Below, piece by piece: positions 44,229-53,200 of a stretch of DNA of 64,000 bases. A model generated the notes under the pieces. It was not told where the DNA came from. It saw only the letters and a program-made list of their open reading frames with translations, and did no database searches. This stretch comes from VXYL01 sp965208525 (GTDB taxonomy: Bacteria; Pseudomonadota; Gammaproteobacteria; Pseudomonadales; Azotimanducaceae): the NCBI GenBank assembly GCA_965208525.1, contig OZ242340.1, forward strand, positions 2,046,001 through 2,110,000, read 5' to 3'. How positions within the stretch are numbered: the first letter of the stretch is position 1; every line of letters starts with the position of its first letter. The position numbers and the translations under genes were made by a program.

Positions 44229-46168
44229 GCAGGCTGCGCGTCGGCGCTTCCCACAGGCGCAACTCGTGCGTCGCGGCTGGCCAGGCGTCGGTAGCGCCCG
44301 TCTGCCATTGCCACCAAACCTCCGAACGCCATCAAGAGCGCACCGAGCCAAATCCAGCGCACCATCGGTTTGTGCTCGATGCGCACGCCCCACGCGTCGT
44401 CCGCCACCGGCTCGCCCAGCGTGACGTAGCGATCGCCGAAAAACCCCGGGCGGATCGCCGCCTCGGTCATGACATCCCCGCGTGCGAAGTAGGTTCGCTT
44501 CTCGGGTGCGAGACGGACGCCGTCATCGGTCTTGAACACGGCCCGATCGGCCATGTAGTTGGGTCCGCGGACACGGTCGAGAGCCGTGAGCGTGTAGCTG
44601 ACGCCCCCCACCTCGACGCTCTCGCCCACCGCCATTCGCGCATCGATCCCCTGCGAATACTCGCTGGTGACGGCCACGCCCACCATGCAGACGGCGAAGC
44701 CCACATGCGCTGTCACCATGCCGAGGTAGCCAAGGGGCCGAGCGCCGCGGCGTTTGCCGAAGTCGTCCACATGGGTTGCGACGATCCAGGTCGCGAGCGC
44801 CACCGCCAGCGTTGCAGCAGGCTTCAGTACGCCCACAAGCAACAACGAAGCGAGCCCGCCGAGCGCGGCGCCGATGCCGAACAAGACAGCGATGCGGCGC
44901 AGCACGGTCAGCGGCGTTCGCTTCCACCGGGCCCCCGGTGCCAGCGCAAGAAACCCGGCGAGCACGAACATCAGCGGCACGAAGACACGGTTGAAATACG
45001 GCGGCCCGATGGAAATGCGGTCGCCGCCGGTGGCGGCCTCGTAGGCCAAGGGGTACAGCGTGTAGATGAAGATCACCGCCACCGCCACCACCAGCAGCAG
45101 GTTGTTCACCAGCAGCAGCAGTTCGCGCGAAAGACCGCCGTACTGCAGCCGGCTGCGAATGGCCGGTGCACGCATGGCGTAAAGCGTAAGCGCCCCGCCG
45201 ATTGCGACGGCGAGCAGGATCAGCAGGAAAAGCCCGCGTTCGGGGTCCACCGCGAATGCATGCACGGAGGTGAGCACCCCGGAGCGGACGATGAATGCGC
45301 CCACTAGGCAAAACGAGAACGTGGCGAGCGCGAGCAGCACGGTCCAGCTCTTGAATGCGCCGCGCTTCTCGGTGACCGCCAGCGAATGCACCAGCGCAGT
45401 TCCGGCCAGCCACGGCATGAACGAGGCGTTCTCCACCGGGTCCCAGAACCACCAGCCGCCCCAGCCGAGTTCGTAGTAGGCCCACCAGCTTCCGAGCGCG
45501 ATGCCGACGGTCTGGAACGCCCAGGCGACGTTGGTCCACGGCCTCGACCAGCGTGCCCAAGCTGCGTCCAAGCGCCCCGACAAGAGCGCTGCCACAGCGA
45601 AGGCGAAGGCCACGGAAAAGCCCACGTAGCCGATGTACAGCATCGGTGGATGCACGATCTGGCCAAAGTCCTGCAACAGCGGATTGAGGTCGTTGCCTTC
45701 CTGCGGCACGAACGGCGCGAGGCGGGCGAAGGGGTTGGAGGCCAGGAGGAGAAACAGCAGGAAGCCGACGTTGAGCAGCCCGAGCACGCCCATCACCCGG
45801 CCAAAGAAGGCTTGTTCGAGGCGTCCTCCCGCCAGCGCCACGGCGAGCGTCCAACCGGCCATCACCAGCGTCCACAAGAGGAAGGAGCCCTCGTGATTGC
45901 CCCACACGGCGCTGAACTTGTACTGCCACGGCAGCAGCGTGTTGGAGTGGGCGGCGGCCAGCTCCACGGAGAAGTCGTCGCGCAGAAAGGAAACCGTGAG
46001 CAAGACGAAGCCGAGCAGAATCAGGCCCGCCTGCGCCGCGGCGAAGCCGCGGCAAGCATCCACCCAAGTGCTGCGGCCGGTGGCGGCGCCGGCCAGTCCC
46101 GCACCCGCCAGCGACATCGCCATCACCAAGGCCGCCACCACGGCAAAGTGGCCGATTTCGGGGATCAC
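44225..46168 (-). CDS. ccmF: cytochrome c heme lyase subunit CcmF
   Basis: The 647-residue polytopic protein has about fifteen helices and the tryptophan-rich heme-handling WWD-type segment (GWGGWWFWDPVENASFMPWL). Conserved blocks include KFSAVWGNHEGSFLLW and MLYIGYVGFSVAFAFA with heme-ligating histidines nearby. It joins heme from CcmE to apocytochrome. Translation starts at GTG 46168 (MIPEIGHFAVV matches the family N-terminus). It ends overlapping ccmG by 4 bases. Confidence 0.97.
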   Translation of the reverse strand: MIPEIGHFAVVAALVMAMSLAGAGLAGAATGRSTWVDACRGFAAAQAGLILLGFVLLTVSFLRDDFSVELAAAHSNTLLPWQYKFSAVWGNHEGSFLLWTLVMAGWTLAVALAGGRLEQAFFGRVMGVLGLLNVGFLLFLLLASNPFARLAPFVPQEGNDLNPLLQDFGQIVHPPMLYIGYVGFSVAFAFAVAALLSGRLDAAWARWSRPWTNVAWAFQTVGIALGSWWAYYELGWGGWWFWDPVENASFMPWLAGTALVHSLAVTEKRGAFKSWTVLLALATFSFCLVGAFIVRSGVLTSVHAFAVDPERGLFLLILLAVAIGGALTLYAMRAPAIRSRLQYGGLSRELLLLVNNLLLVVAVAVIFIYTLYPLAYEAATGGDRISIGPPYFNRVFVPLMFVLAGFLALAPGARWKRTPLTVLRRIAVLFGIGAALGGLASLLLVGVLKPAATLAVALATWIVATHVDDFGKRRGARPLGYLGMVTAHVGFAVCMVGVAVTSEYSQGIDARMAVGESVEVGGVSYTLTALDRVRGPNYMADRAVFKTDDGVRLAPEKRTYFARGDVMTEAAIRPGFFGDRYVTLGEPVADDAWGVRIEHKPMVRWIWLGALLMAFGGLVAMADGRYRRLASRDARVAPVGSADAQPA

Positions 46169-46205
46169 GGTCTATCCCGCATCGTTGGTCACGCTGCGCC
46201 GACGG

Positions 46206-46643
46206 TCACGGCTGCTCGCCCGTTGCCGCCATCATGTCCGCGACCTCCGGAGGCATGTAGTTCTCGTCGTGCTTGGCGAGCACTTCCTCAGCCTCGAACA
46301 CACCGTCGGCGCGCAACTGCCCGGCTACAAGCACGCCTTCACCCTCGCCGAAGAGGCCAGGAAGCAAGCCTTCGTAATCCACTCGGAACTCGCTTCCTTG
46401 GTAATCCGTGACGACGAAGGAAACGCCTAGGCCCGTGTCGTCGTGCGCTACGCTGCCCGCCGCCACCATGCCTCCGGCGCGAATCCGCTTGCCGATCGGT
46501 GCCTCGCCTGACACCACTTGTTCGGGCGGGTAGAACAGATTGATGTCCTGCTCGAGCGCCAGCATGGCAACCGCCAGCGTCACTCCGGCGCCGGCGAGGA
46601 CGAAGAGCACGGTGGCCGCCCGCTGCCGGCGCAGCGGAGTCAC
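46206..46643 (-). CDS. ccmE: heme chaperone CcmE
   Basis: The 145-residue protein has an N-terminal anchor (AATVLFVLAGAGVTLAVAML) and an OB-fold periplasmic domain ending in LAKHDENYMPPEV, where the histidine forms the covalent bond with heme. It carries heme from CcmABCD to CcmF. The start is GTG at 46643, overlapping the ccmD stop by 3 bases; no ATG lies upstream in a sensible position. Confidence 0.95.
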   Translation of the reverse strand: MTPLRRQRAATVLFVLAGAGVTLAVAMLALEQDINLFYPPEQVVSGEAPIGKRIRAGGMVAAGSVAHDDTGLGVSFVVTDYQGSEFRVDYEGLLPGLFGEGEGVLVAGQLRADGVFEAEEVLAKHDENYMPPEVADMMAATGEQP

Positions 46644-46849
46644 GCCACACCCCCTTGGCCAGGTTCGGGCCGCTTCCTGTCGCCCGCCCCGCCGGGCTGG
46701 TTCGGCGCCAAGGCAGCGGCGATCCGTCGCCGGGCGCGGCGCAGGGCAAGCCAAGGCCACACGCCCATGCCCACCAGCGCCGCGGCGCTCAGTGCGTAGG
46801 CGCTCCAAACGTAGACTCCGTGCCCGCCCATCGCCAGCCACTCCATCAT
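46640..46849 (-). CDS. ccmD: heme exporter protein CcmD
   Basis: The 69-residue single-helix protein (MMEWLAMGGHGVYVWSAYALSAAAL with a basic cytoplasmic tail) is CcmD, which helps release holo-CcmE from CcmABC. It was identified by position and the MGGHGVYVW pattern. The ATG overlaps the ccmC stop (ATGA); an in-frame ATG at 46864 is an alternative. Its frame is open much further upstream only because it is antisense-free shadow of ccmC. Confidence 0.9.
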   Translation of the reverse strand: MMEWLAMGGHGVYVWSAYALSAAALVGMGVWPWLALRRARRRIAAALAPNQPGGAGDRKRPEPGQGGVA

Positions 46850-47604
46850 CGGCTTTGCACCCATGTCCGGACCCAGTCGGCCTTGGCTTCGCGCTCGATG
46901 ATCTTGGCCCGCAGCGCGGCGATCACGACGCCCACGAGGAAGAGGTAGTAGCCGAGTGCGTTCACCGCCAGCGGCCAGAGCATCGAAGGGTCTATGGAGG
47001 GCCTCTCGCCGATGCGGATGCTGGCCGGCTGGTGCAGCGTGGTGAACCAGTCCACCGAGTATTTGATGATGGGAATGTTGACGACGCCGACTATGGCGAG
47101 CACCGACACCGCCAGCGCGGCGCGATCTGCGCGCGGCACAGCCTGCCGCAGCGCGATCAGGCCGAAATAGAGAAAGAGCAGCACGAGCATGGAGGTGGTG
47201 CGCGCATCCCAGACCCAGCCAGTGCCCCAGGTGGGTATGCCCCAGATGTAGCCGGTGGCGAGGGCCGCTGCCGTCAGCGTCATGCCGACGGGAGCGGCGG
47301 CCGCGATGGCGAGGTCCGCCATTTTCATGCGCCAGACGAGATGCACCGCGCCGGCGATGGCGATGGCGACATAAACCGCCTCGGCGAGATGGGCCGCAGG
47401 GACGTGGACGTAGAGGATGCGGTAGCTGTCGCCCTGGAGCCGATCCGTCGGCGCGAAACCAAGCCCCCAAGTGGAGCCGATGGCGATGAGGGCGCCGCCG
47501 ACGAGATACAGGCCCAGCATCCAGCCCCGCGAGCCGGCGAAAAACCAGCGCGGCGAACCCATCCGATGGAATGTCCGGCGGAACCATTCCGTGGCTTTGC
47601 CCAT
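46846..47604 (-). CDS. ccmC: heme exporter/handling protein CcmC
   Basis: The 252-residue protein has six helices and the WWD-like signature GIPTWGTGWVWDARTTSMLVLLFLYFG between periplasmic histidines (YVHVPAAHLAEAVYV and TTLHQP). It loads heme onto CcmE. The ATG at 47604 (MGKATEWFRRTFH) begins 7 bases after the ccmB stop. Confidence 0.96.
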   Translation of the reverse strand: MGKATEWFRRTFHRMGSPRWFFAGSRGWMLGLYLVGGALIAIGSTWGLGFAPTDRLQGDSYRILYVHVPAAHLAEAVYVAIAIAGAVHLVWRMKMADLAIAAAAPVGMTLTAAALATGYIWGIPTWGTGWVWDARTTSMLVLLFLYFGLIALRQAVPRADRAALAVSVLAIVGVVNIPIIKYSVDWFTTLHQPASIRIGERPSIDPSMLWPLAVNALGYYLFLVGVVIAALRAKIIEREAKADWVRTWVQSR

Positions 47605-47611
47605 GTCGCTT

Positions 47612-48280
47612 TCAGTACTCCTGTCCGACGCGCAACGCAGCGCCAATGCCGAACGGGGCAAGTGTAATGGACAGAGCCAAGAGCGCCGCAAGCCAGAGCA
47701 GTTCGGCGCCTGGATCGCCGCCGCCAAGTGCCGTCATCGCGGCACCGGAGCCGAACAGCAGGGTCGGCACGTATAGCGGCATCACCAGAAGCGCCACCAA
47801 GAGGCCACCTCGACCGGTGCCGGCAACGAGAGCGGCGCCGATGGCACCGACCAACGCGAGGGTCGGCGTGCCGAGCAGCAGCGTGAGAGCAAGCACGAAC
47901 ATGCCGGAAGGTGGCACGTCCACGAGCAGTGCCACGAGCGGACTCAGCACCGCGATGGGCAGCCCTGACACCATCCAATGTGCTGCCACCTTGCCGAGCA
48001 ATGCAGCAAACAAGGGCTTGGCGTGGAGCAGCAACTGTTCGAGCGAACCGTCTTCTCGGTCTCGACTGAAGAGCCCTTCCACCGCCAGGACGTTTGCGAA
48101 CATTGCCAGCACCCACAGGGCTCCCCCTGCGGCATCGTCCAGGCGCGATGTGGATTGGCCGAGACCGAGACCCAGCAAGAAGGCGGCCAAGGCGAAGAAG
48201 GCGATGGGGTTCATGGTTTCCGCGCCGTGCCGCGCGGAAATGGCGAGGTCGCGGCGGAACTGCGTAGCGAAGGCGTTCAA
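47612..48280 (-). CDS. ccmB: heme exporter ABC permease CcmB, TTG start
   Basis: The 222-residue protein has six helices and the segments FATQFRRDLAISAR near the start, FSRDREDGSLEQLLL and LLVALLVMPLYVPTLLFGSGA. It is the membrane partner of CcmA. The start codon is TTG at 48280, overlapping the ccmA stop as TTGA; the next in-frame ATG (48214) would remove the amphipathic N-terminus conserved in the family. Translation probably depends on coupling. Confidence 0.94.
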   Translation of the reverse strand: MNAFATQFRRDLAISARHGAETMNPIAFFALAAFLLGLGLGQSTSRLDDAAGGALWVLAMFANVLAVEGLFSRDREDGSLEQLLLHAKPLFAALLGKVAAHWMVSGLPIAVLSPLVALLVDVPPSGMFVLALTLLLGTPTLALVGAIGAALVAGTGRGGLLVALLVMPLYVPTLLFGSGAAMTALGGGDPGAELLWLAALLALSITLAPFGIGAALRVGQEY

Positions 48281-48879
48281 CTTTCGCCCAGTTGCACGGT
48301 CCTGGCTGGAAGAGGGCCGAGCGCACGATGCGTTGCCGCCACCACGCCGCCGCCGCAGTCGAGATGGCGGCACAGTTCGCCCGCCAGAAGCGCAACGCCG
48401 GCGTCATCGAGTGCCGTCAATGGCTCGTCGAGCAGCCATAGCCGGGCGCGACTTGCCAGCACGCCGGCGAGCGCAACGCGGCGGCGCTGGCCCGCGGAAA
48501 GCGATGCAACGGTGCGACCACGAACGTGGCTGATTTCAAGGCGTACGAGCGCCTCCTCAATGCCAGACTCCGCCTCGTTGGCAGAGAGCTGCCGAGAGCA
48601 AAGCGCCAGCAGCCAACGCAGGTTCTCCCGCACCGTCAAGGTATCGCTCAAGTCCGAGCGATGCCCGAGATAGGCGAAGTGGTCGTGCACCTGGACCGCC
48701 CCCGACGCGGGCCGGATCAGCCCCGCGAGACACCTGAGCAACGTGCTCTTGCCACTGGCATTGGCTCCGCGCACCTCAACCATCTCGCCGCTCCGAACCA
48801 CGAGATCAAACTCGTGGAACAGAGGTAAGTCGTCCACCTCATAGCCAACGTCCGAGGCCCGCAGCAGCACCTCGCTCAT
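48277..48879 (-). CDS. ccmA: heme exporter ABC ATPase CcmA
   Basis: The 200-residue ABC ATPase has a Walker A motif GANASGKST (about 38-46), the signature LSAGQRRRVALA, and Walker B RLWLLDEPLTALD. It powers release of holo-CcmE. It is the first gene of ccmABCDEFGHI and begins 69 bases after the ttcA stop, on the same strand. Confidence 0.96.
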   Translation of the reverse strand: MSEVLLRASDVGYEVDDLPLFHEFDLVVRSGEMVEVRGANASGKSTLLRCLAGLIRPASGAVQVHDHFAYLGHRSDLSDTLTVRENLRWLLALCSRQLSANEAESGIEEALVRLEISHVRGRTVASLSAGQRRRVALAGVLASRARLWLLDEPLTALDDAGVALLAGELCRHLDCGGGVVAATHRALGPLPARTVQLGES

Positions 48880-48948
48880 GTCATGCTCCCAGGCCCTCTT
48901 CCCGCGGGACGGGCGACCGGGTGTCCTGGGCGGGCCGGAGAGCTTCCA

Positions 48949-49881
48949 TCACTCGGGTCGTGCAGGAGATTCCTGAGCGTTGCCGGTAGCGACAGGGCGA
49001 GGCTCCGGCGCCGCGGCAGCGCCCGCGCCCAAGTCCACCGCCGGCATCCGCCGCATGGTGCGTTCGAGCGCACCGAAATCCATCAGCGCATCGTCCGCCA
49101 GATGACTTGGCACGACGTGGCGGAGCCCTCGGGCGATGTTGTCGACCCGCCCCGGCTGGATGCGCTCCCATTCCGTCAGCATGCCTTTGATGGCCTGCCG
49201 CTGTAGGTTGTCCTGGGAGCCGCACAGATTGCACGGGATGATGGGAAAGCGCCGCAGTTCGGCCCACCGCTGCAGGTCTCGTTCGCGGCAGTAGTACAGC
49301 GGGCGGATGACGACGTGGGCGCCGTCGTCGGAGAGCAGCTTCGGCGGCATGGCCTTCATGCGGCCGCCGTGGAAGAGGTTGAGGAACAGCGTCTCGACGG
49401 CATCGTCCGCGTGGTGTCCCAAGGCGATGCGGGTAGCGCCGATGCGGTCCGCCATGCGGTAGAGAATGCCGCGCCGCAGGCGAGAGCACACCGGGCAGAA
49501 CGTCTTGCCCTCCGGCGTCAACGCCTGGACGATCGAATAAGTGTCCTCCTGGACGATGTGGTATTCGATGCCCAAGCCGTCGAGATAGGCAGGAAGCACA
49601 TCCTCGGGAAACCCCGGCTGCTTCTGGTCGAGATTCACCGCCACCACCTCGAACGACACCGGCGCGTTGCGCTTGAGCGACAGCAGCATGTCGAGCATGG
49701 CGTAGGAGTCCTTGCCGCCGGAAAGGCAGGCCATCACGCGATCGCCCTCGCCGATCATGTCGTAGTCGGCGACTGCCTTGCCCGTCAGCCTGCGAAGACG
49801 CTTGGCCAGCTTGTTGCGCTCTACACGCTGCCGCGCCGGCACTAGGCGGGTGGCCTCGACCTGCTTCGACGCCGCTTGCAT
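48949..49881 (-). CDS. ttcA: tRNA 2-thiocytidine biosynthesis protein TtcA
   Basis: The 310-residue enzyme thiolates C32 of tRNAs. It has the PP-loop motif SGGKDSYAMLD, the first cysteine pair FCPVC and the second pair PCNLCGSQDNLQR that bind the iron-sulfur cluster, and the GHHADDAVETLFLNLF block. The ATG at 49881 (MQAASKQVEAT) is chosen; the frame to 50019 is antisense-free extension overlapping ybbP. The C-terminal tail (about 40 residues, Ala/Pro-rich) goes beyond the E. coli protein. Confidence 0.95.
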   Translation of the reverse strand: MQAASKQVEATRLVPARQRVERNKLAKRLRRLTGKAVADYDMIGEGDRVMACLSGGKDSYAMLDMLLSLKRNAPVSFEVVAVNLDQKQPGFPEDVLPAYLDGLGIEYHIVQEDTYSIVQALTPEGKTFCPVCSRLRRGILYRMADRIGATRIALGHHADDAVETLFLNLFHGGRMKAMPPKLLSDDGAHVVIRPLYYCRERDLQRWAELRRFPIIPCNLCGSQDNLQRQAIKGMLTEWERIQPGRVDNIARGLRHVVPSHLADDALMDFGALERTMRRMPAVDLGAGAAAAPEPRPVATGNAQESPARPE

Positions 49882-49904
49882 GCAGCCGCTGGCCGCCGCT
49901 TCGG

Positions 49905-52511
49905 TCACAGTTCCCGCAACACCGTCGCCGGCGGCGTGTTGACCAGCCTTCGGGTTGCGAGCACTCCCACCGTCGCGATCAGGGCCGCGCCGAACAGCGG
50001 CCCCACCAGCCAGAACCAAGGCCGGCTGGTATAGCCCAAGTCGAACACCTGCGTCTCCAGCGAGAACACGCTGATTTCCGCGCCGATCACGGCCACGATC
50101 CCGGCGAAGGCGCCGAGCACGGCGAACTCGGCCGCCAGCGCGCCGCCGATCAGTCGGCGCGTGCCGCCGAGCGCCCGCAGCAGCGCGTGTTCCTTCATGC
50201 GCTGGTCGCGGCTCGCCTGAATGGACGCCGTAAGCACCAACGCCCCGGAGGCGAGCACGAGATACAGCACCAGTTCCACCGCGCCTGTCACCCGATCGAC
50301 GATGCTTTGCACCTGGCGGATGATGGCGTCGATCTCGATCACCGTGATGGTGGGGTGGGCGGCAATCAGTTCATTCAGGAAACGCTTGTCCTCCACCGGC
50401 AAGTGGAAGCTCGTCATGTAGGTGGCGGGGAAGCCCTCGAGTGCACCCGGCGAGAGGATGACGAAGAAATTCGGTTGCAGGCTGTCCCATTCCACCCGGC
50501 GCAGGTTCGACACGGTAGCGACCATGGGCAGACCGCCGATGTCGAAGGTGAGTTCGTCGCCGACGGCGAAGCCGCGGCGTTCGGCGTAGTCGTCTTCGAG
50601 CGAGACGAGACGCTCCGGCGAATCGGCATCCCACCATTCGCCGCCCACGACCACGTTGTTCTCCGGCAGTTCGGGGGCGAAGGTGAGGTTGCGCGAACCA
50701 AAGCCGCGGCCGCCGCGCCGTCGCCCTGCCCCGTCCTCTTCTTCCTCGCCCTCGGCCTCCTGCGGCGCGATGTCGTCTGGCGACGGCCCTTCGTCGTCGT
50801 CATCGTCATCGTCGTCGCGAAAGCCTGCCGCCCAACGCTGGCGTCGGAACTCGGCAGCATCGACCCCGTTCACCGCCACGATGCGTCCCCGCATCATTGG
50901 GAAGAGCGGCCCCTCGTAGTCCGCGTTGGCCCGCAGCAGCGCATCCACGTCGTCCTTTTCTTCCGGGGTGACGTTGAGCACGAAGTGGTTGGGCGTGTTG
51001 ACTGGAATCTGTGCCTGCCATTCGTCGATCAGGGAGGTGCGCACCAGAAGCAGGATCAGGAGCAGCATGATGGCGAAGCCGAACACGACGATTTGCGCCG
51101 TGTTCTCGCGATAGCGTCGCTGCAACCCGGCGAGGGCTAGGCGCCAGCCGCTGCCGGCCTGCATCCCCAGCGTTCGCCCGCTGCGCAGCAGCACCAGCGC
51201 GAGGGCAGCGAAGACGACCGAAACGCCGACGCCGCCGATCAGCAACCAGAAGGTGAGGAAGACATCGCCGCTGTACCAGACCAGAAGGCCAAGGGCGCCA
51301 GCGGCCGCGCAGCCATAGGTGGCGACGGTGGAGGCGGTGGTGCCCGGCAAGTCGCGCCGGATCACGCGCATCGGCGAGATGCGTCGGAGCGCCACCAGCG
51401 GCGGCGCGGCAAAGGCAAGCAGGCAGATCAGCCCTGTGATGGCGCCCAAGAGGAACGGCCGCGCTCCCGGCAGGGGCAACTCGGTGGGGATGAAGCTGCC
51501 AAGGGCGATCAGAATGCCCTGATGCGCCAGCAAGCCGAGCGCAAGACCTAGTGCCACTCCCAGCGCGCCTACCAGGCTCAACAGGCCCAGATAGCCCGTG
51601 AGGATAGAACGTGGCGTTGCGCCCAGAGTCTTCAGCACGCCGACGTGATCGAAATGCCGCTTGGCGTAGCGGTTTGCGCCAAGTGCCACCGCAATGCCAG
51701 CGAGCAGCACTGCAAGCAGGCCGCCGAGCAGGAGGAAGCTCTCCGCACGCCCGACCGCGCGCTCGATGAACGGGCTCGCCTCCCGCGCTGAAATCCAGCG
51801 GTAGTTGGGGCGCAACTGATCTTCAATGGCCTCCCGTACACCCTGCAGCGCTTGGTCGTCACCGGCGAGCAGCAGGCGGTAGTCGATGCGACTGCCGGGT
51901 TGAATGACGCGGGTCGCGGGAACGTCGTCGATGTGCATCAACAGCCGCGGCCCCATAGCGAACAAGCCGCCGCCACGATCCGGTTCCGACACCAACGCTC
52001 GCCGCACGGTGAACTTCTCGTAGCCCACCGAGACCTGATCTCCCGGCTGCACGTCGAGTGCCGGGAACAGGCGCGAGTCGAGCCATACCTCGCCCCGTTC
52101 CGGGGTGTCTCGGGTTACGCGGGCCTCGCCGAAGGGCGTGTCCGCAACCCGCAGGATGCCACGCAGCGGATAGTCTTCCGCGACCGCCTTGACGCCGGCG
52201 AGCTGGCTGCGGAAGTTGCTCGGTTCCTCCGCAAACACCATCGACGGGAAGCCGATGGTCTCGGCGAGACCAAGGTCCGCGGCCCGTGCCGCCTCGCGGA
52301 AGGCCTCCGGAAACTCGTAGGAGGAAGAGATCGCCGCATCGGCGGCAAGGAACGTGGCGGACTCCGCCAGGAGCGCTCGGTGCAGGCGATCCACGAACAG
52401 CGAGATCGCCGACACCGTGCCCACCGCGACGAGAAGCGCCGCAAGCAGCAAGCGCAGTTCGCCAGCACGCCAGTCGCGTGCCGTCAATCGCAACACCAGG
52501 GAAAGCGTCAT
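49905..52511 (-). CDS. ybbP: ABC transporter permease, FtsX/YbbP type
   Basis: The 868-residue inner-membrane protein has the 4+6 helix plan of YbbP/LolC-like FtsX permeases: an N-terminal helix (LRLLLAALLVAVGTVSAISLFV), a large periplasmic domain, two FtsX helix clusters (about 250-490 and 750-860). It works with the ATPase YbbA; the pair is tied to outer-membrane or lysophospholipid functions through tesA linkage, but the substrate is unproven. An unusual feature is a low-complexity acidic insert near residues 555-595 with a run of seven aspartates and four glutamates, followed by an Arg/Gly stretch. The stop is 23 bases before the ttcA start. Confidence 0.93.
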   Translation of the reverse strand: MTLSLVLRLTARDWRAGELRLLLAALLVAVGTVSAISLFVDRLHRALLAESATFLAADAAISSSYEFPEAFREAARAADLGLAETIGFPSMVFAEEPSNFRSQLAGVKAVAEDYPLRGILRVADTPFGEARVTRDTPERGEVWLDSRLFPALDVQPGDQVSVGYEKFTVRRALVSEPDRGGGLFAMGPRLLMHIDDVPATRVIQPGSRIDYRLLLAGDDQALQGVREAIEDQLRPNYRWISAREASPFIERAVGRAESFLLLGGLLAVLLAGIAVALGANRYAKRHFDHVGVLKTLGATPRSILTGYLGLLSLVGALGVALGLALGLLAHQGILIALGSFIPTELPLPGARPFLLGAITGLICLLAFAAPPLVALRRISPMRVIRRDLPGTTASTVATYGCAAAGALGLLVWYSGDVFLTFWLLIGGVGVSVVFAALALVLLRSGRTLGMQAGSGWRLALAGLQRRYRENTAQIVVFGFAIMLLLILLLVRTSLIDEWQAQIPVNTPNHFVLNVTPEEKDDVDALLRANADYEGPLFPMMRGRIVAVNGVDAAEFRRQRWAAGFRDDDDDDDDEGPSPDDIAPQEAEGEEEEDGAGRRRGGRGFGSRNLTFAPELPENNVVVGGEWWDADSPERLVSLEDDYAERRGFAVGDELTFDIGGLPMVATVSNLRRVEWDSLQPNFFVILSPGALEGFPATYMTSFHLPVEDKRFLNELIAAHPTITVIEIDAIIRQVQSIVDRVTGAVELVLYLVLASGALVLTASIQASRDQRMKEHALLRALGGTRRLIGGALAAEFAVLGAFAGIVAVIGAEISVFSLETQVFDLGYTSRPWFWLVGPLFGAALIATVGVLATRRLVNTPPATVLREL

Positions 52512-53200
52512 CCGGCAGCCCTCGCCATCGGCATGGCCATGCGGCCTGCCTCCAAGGTAATGACATGCTCGCAGCGCCCCGCAAGCGCCTTGTCGTGCGT
52601 CACCAGCACGAGCGTTGCGGAGGATTCGCGATTGAGCTCGAACAGAAGGTCTGCAACGCGACGCCCGGTGGCGGTGTCGAGGTTGCCTGTGGGTTCGTCG
52701 GCAAACAGGACGCTAGGCCGCGACGCGAAGGCGCGGGCGATGGCCACCCGCTGTTGCTCGCCGCCCGAGAGCTGGCGCGGATAGTGCGTGACGCGCTCTT
52801 CGAGCCCCACCCGGCGCAGGTATTCGGCCGCATCGGCGCGGGCACTGCCGTCGCCGCGCAGTTCCGCCGGCAGCATCACGTTCTCGAGCGCCGTCAAGCT
52901 GTCGATGAGCTGGAAGGTCTGGAAAACGAAGCCGACGGCATTTGCCCGCGCCCGTGCCCGTTCCTCCTCGGACATTGAAGTAATCTCTGCGCCGTCGAGC
53001 CAGACTTGCCCGGAGGTGGGCAGATCGAGGCCGGCGAGAATGCCCAGCAGCGTTGTCTTGCCGGACCCCGACGCCCCCACCACCGCGAGGCTGGCGCCGG
53101 CGGGCAGCGTGAAGTCGATGCCGTCAAGGATTGTGAGCTCCCCCTCGGCTGTGGGGACGCGCTTGACGAGGCCTTGCGCTCGCAGGATGGGAGTCGTCAT
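52508..53200 (-). CDS. ybbA: ABC transporter ATPase, YbbA type
   Basis: The 230-residue ATPase has Walker A GASGSGKTT, the signature LSGGEQQRVAIARA, Walker B VLFADEPTGNLD and an H-loop LVTHD. It is of the MacB/LolD class that pairs with FtsX-type permeases, and its stop overlaps the ybbP start by 4 bases. Its ATG (53200-53198) overlaps the ATG of divergent tesA (53199-53201) on the opposite strand. Confidence 0.95.
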   Translation of the reverse strand: MTTPILRAQGLVKRVPTAEGELTILDGIDFTLPAGASLAVVGASGSGKTTLLGILAGLDLPTSGQVWLDGAEITSMSEEERARARANAVGFVFQTFQLIDSLTALENVMLPAELRGDGSARADAAEYLRRVGLEERVTHYPRQLSGGEQQRVAIARAFASRPSVLFADEPTGNLDTATGRRVADLLFELNRESSATLVLVTHDKALAGRCEHVITLEAGRMAMPMARAAG

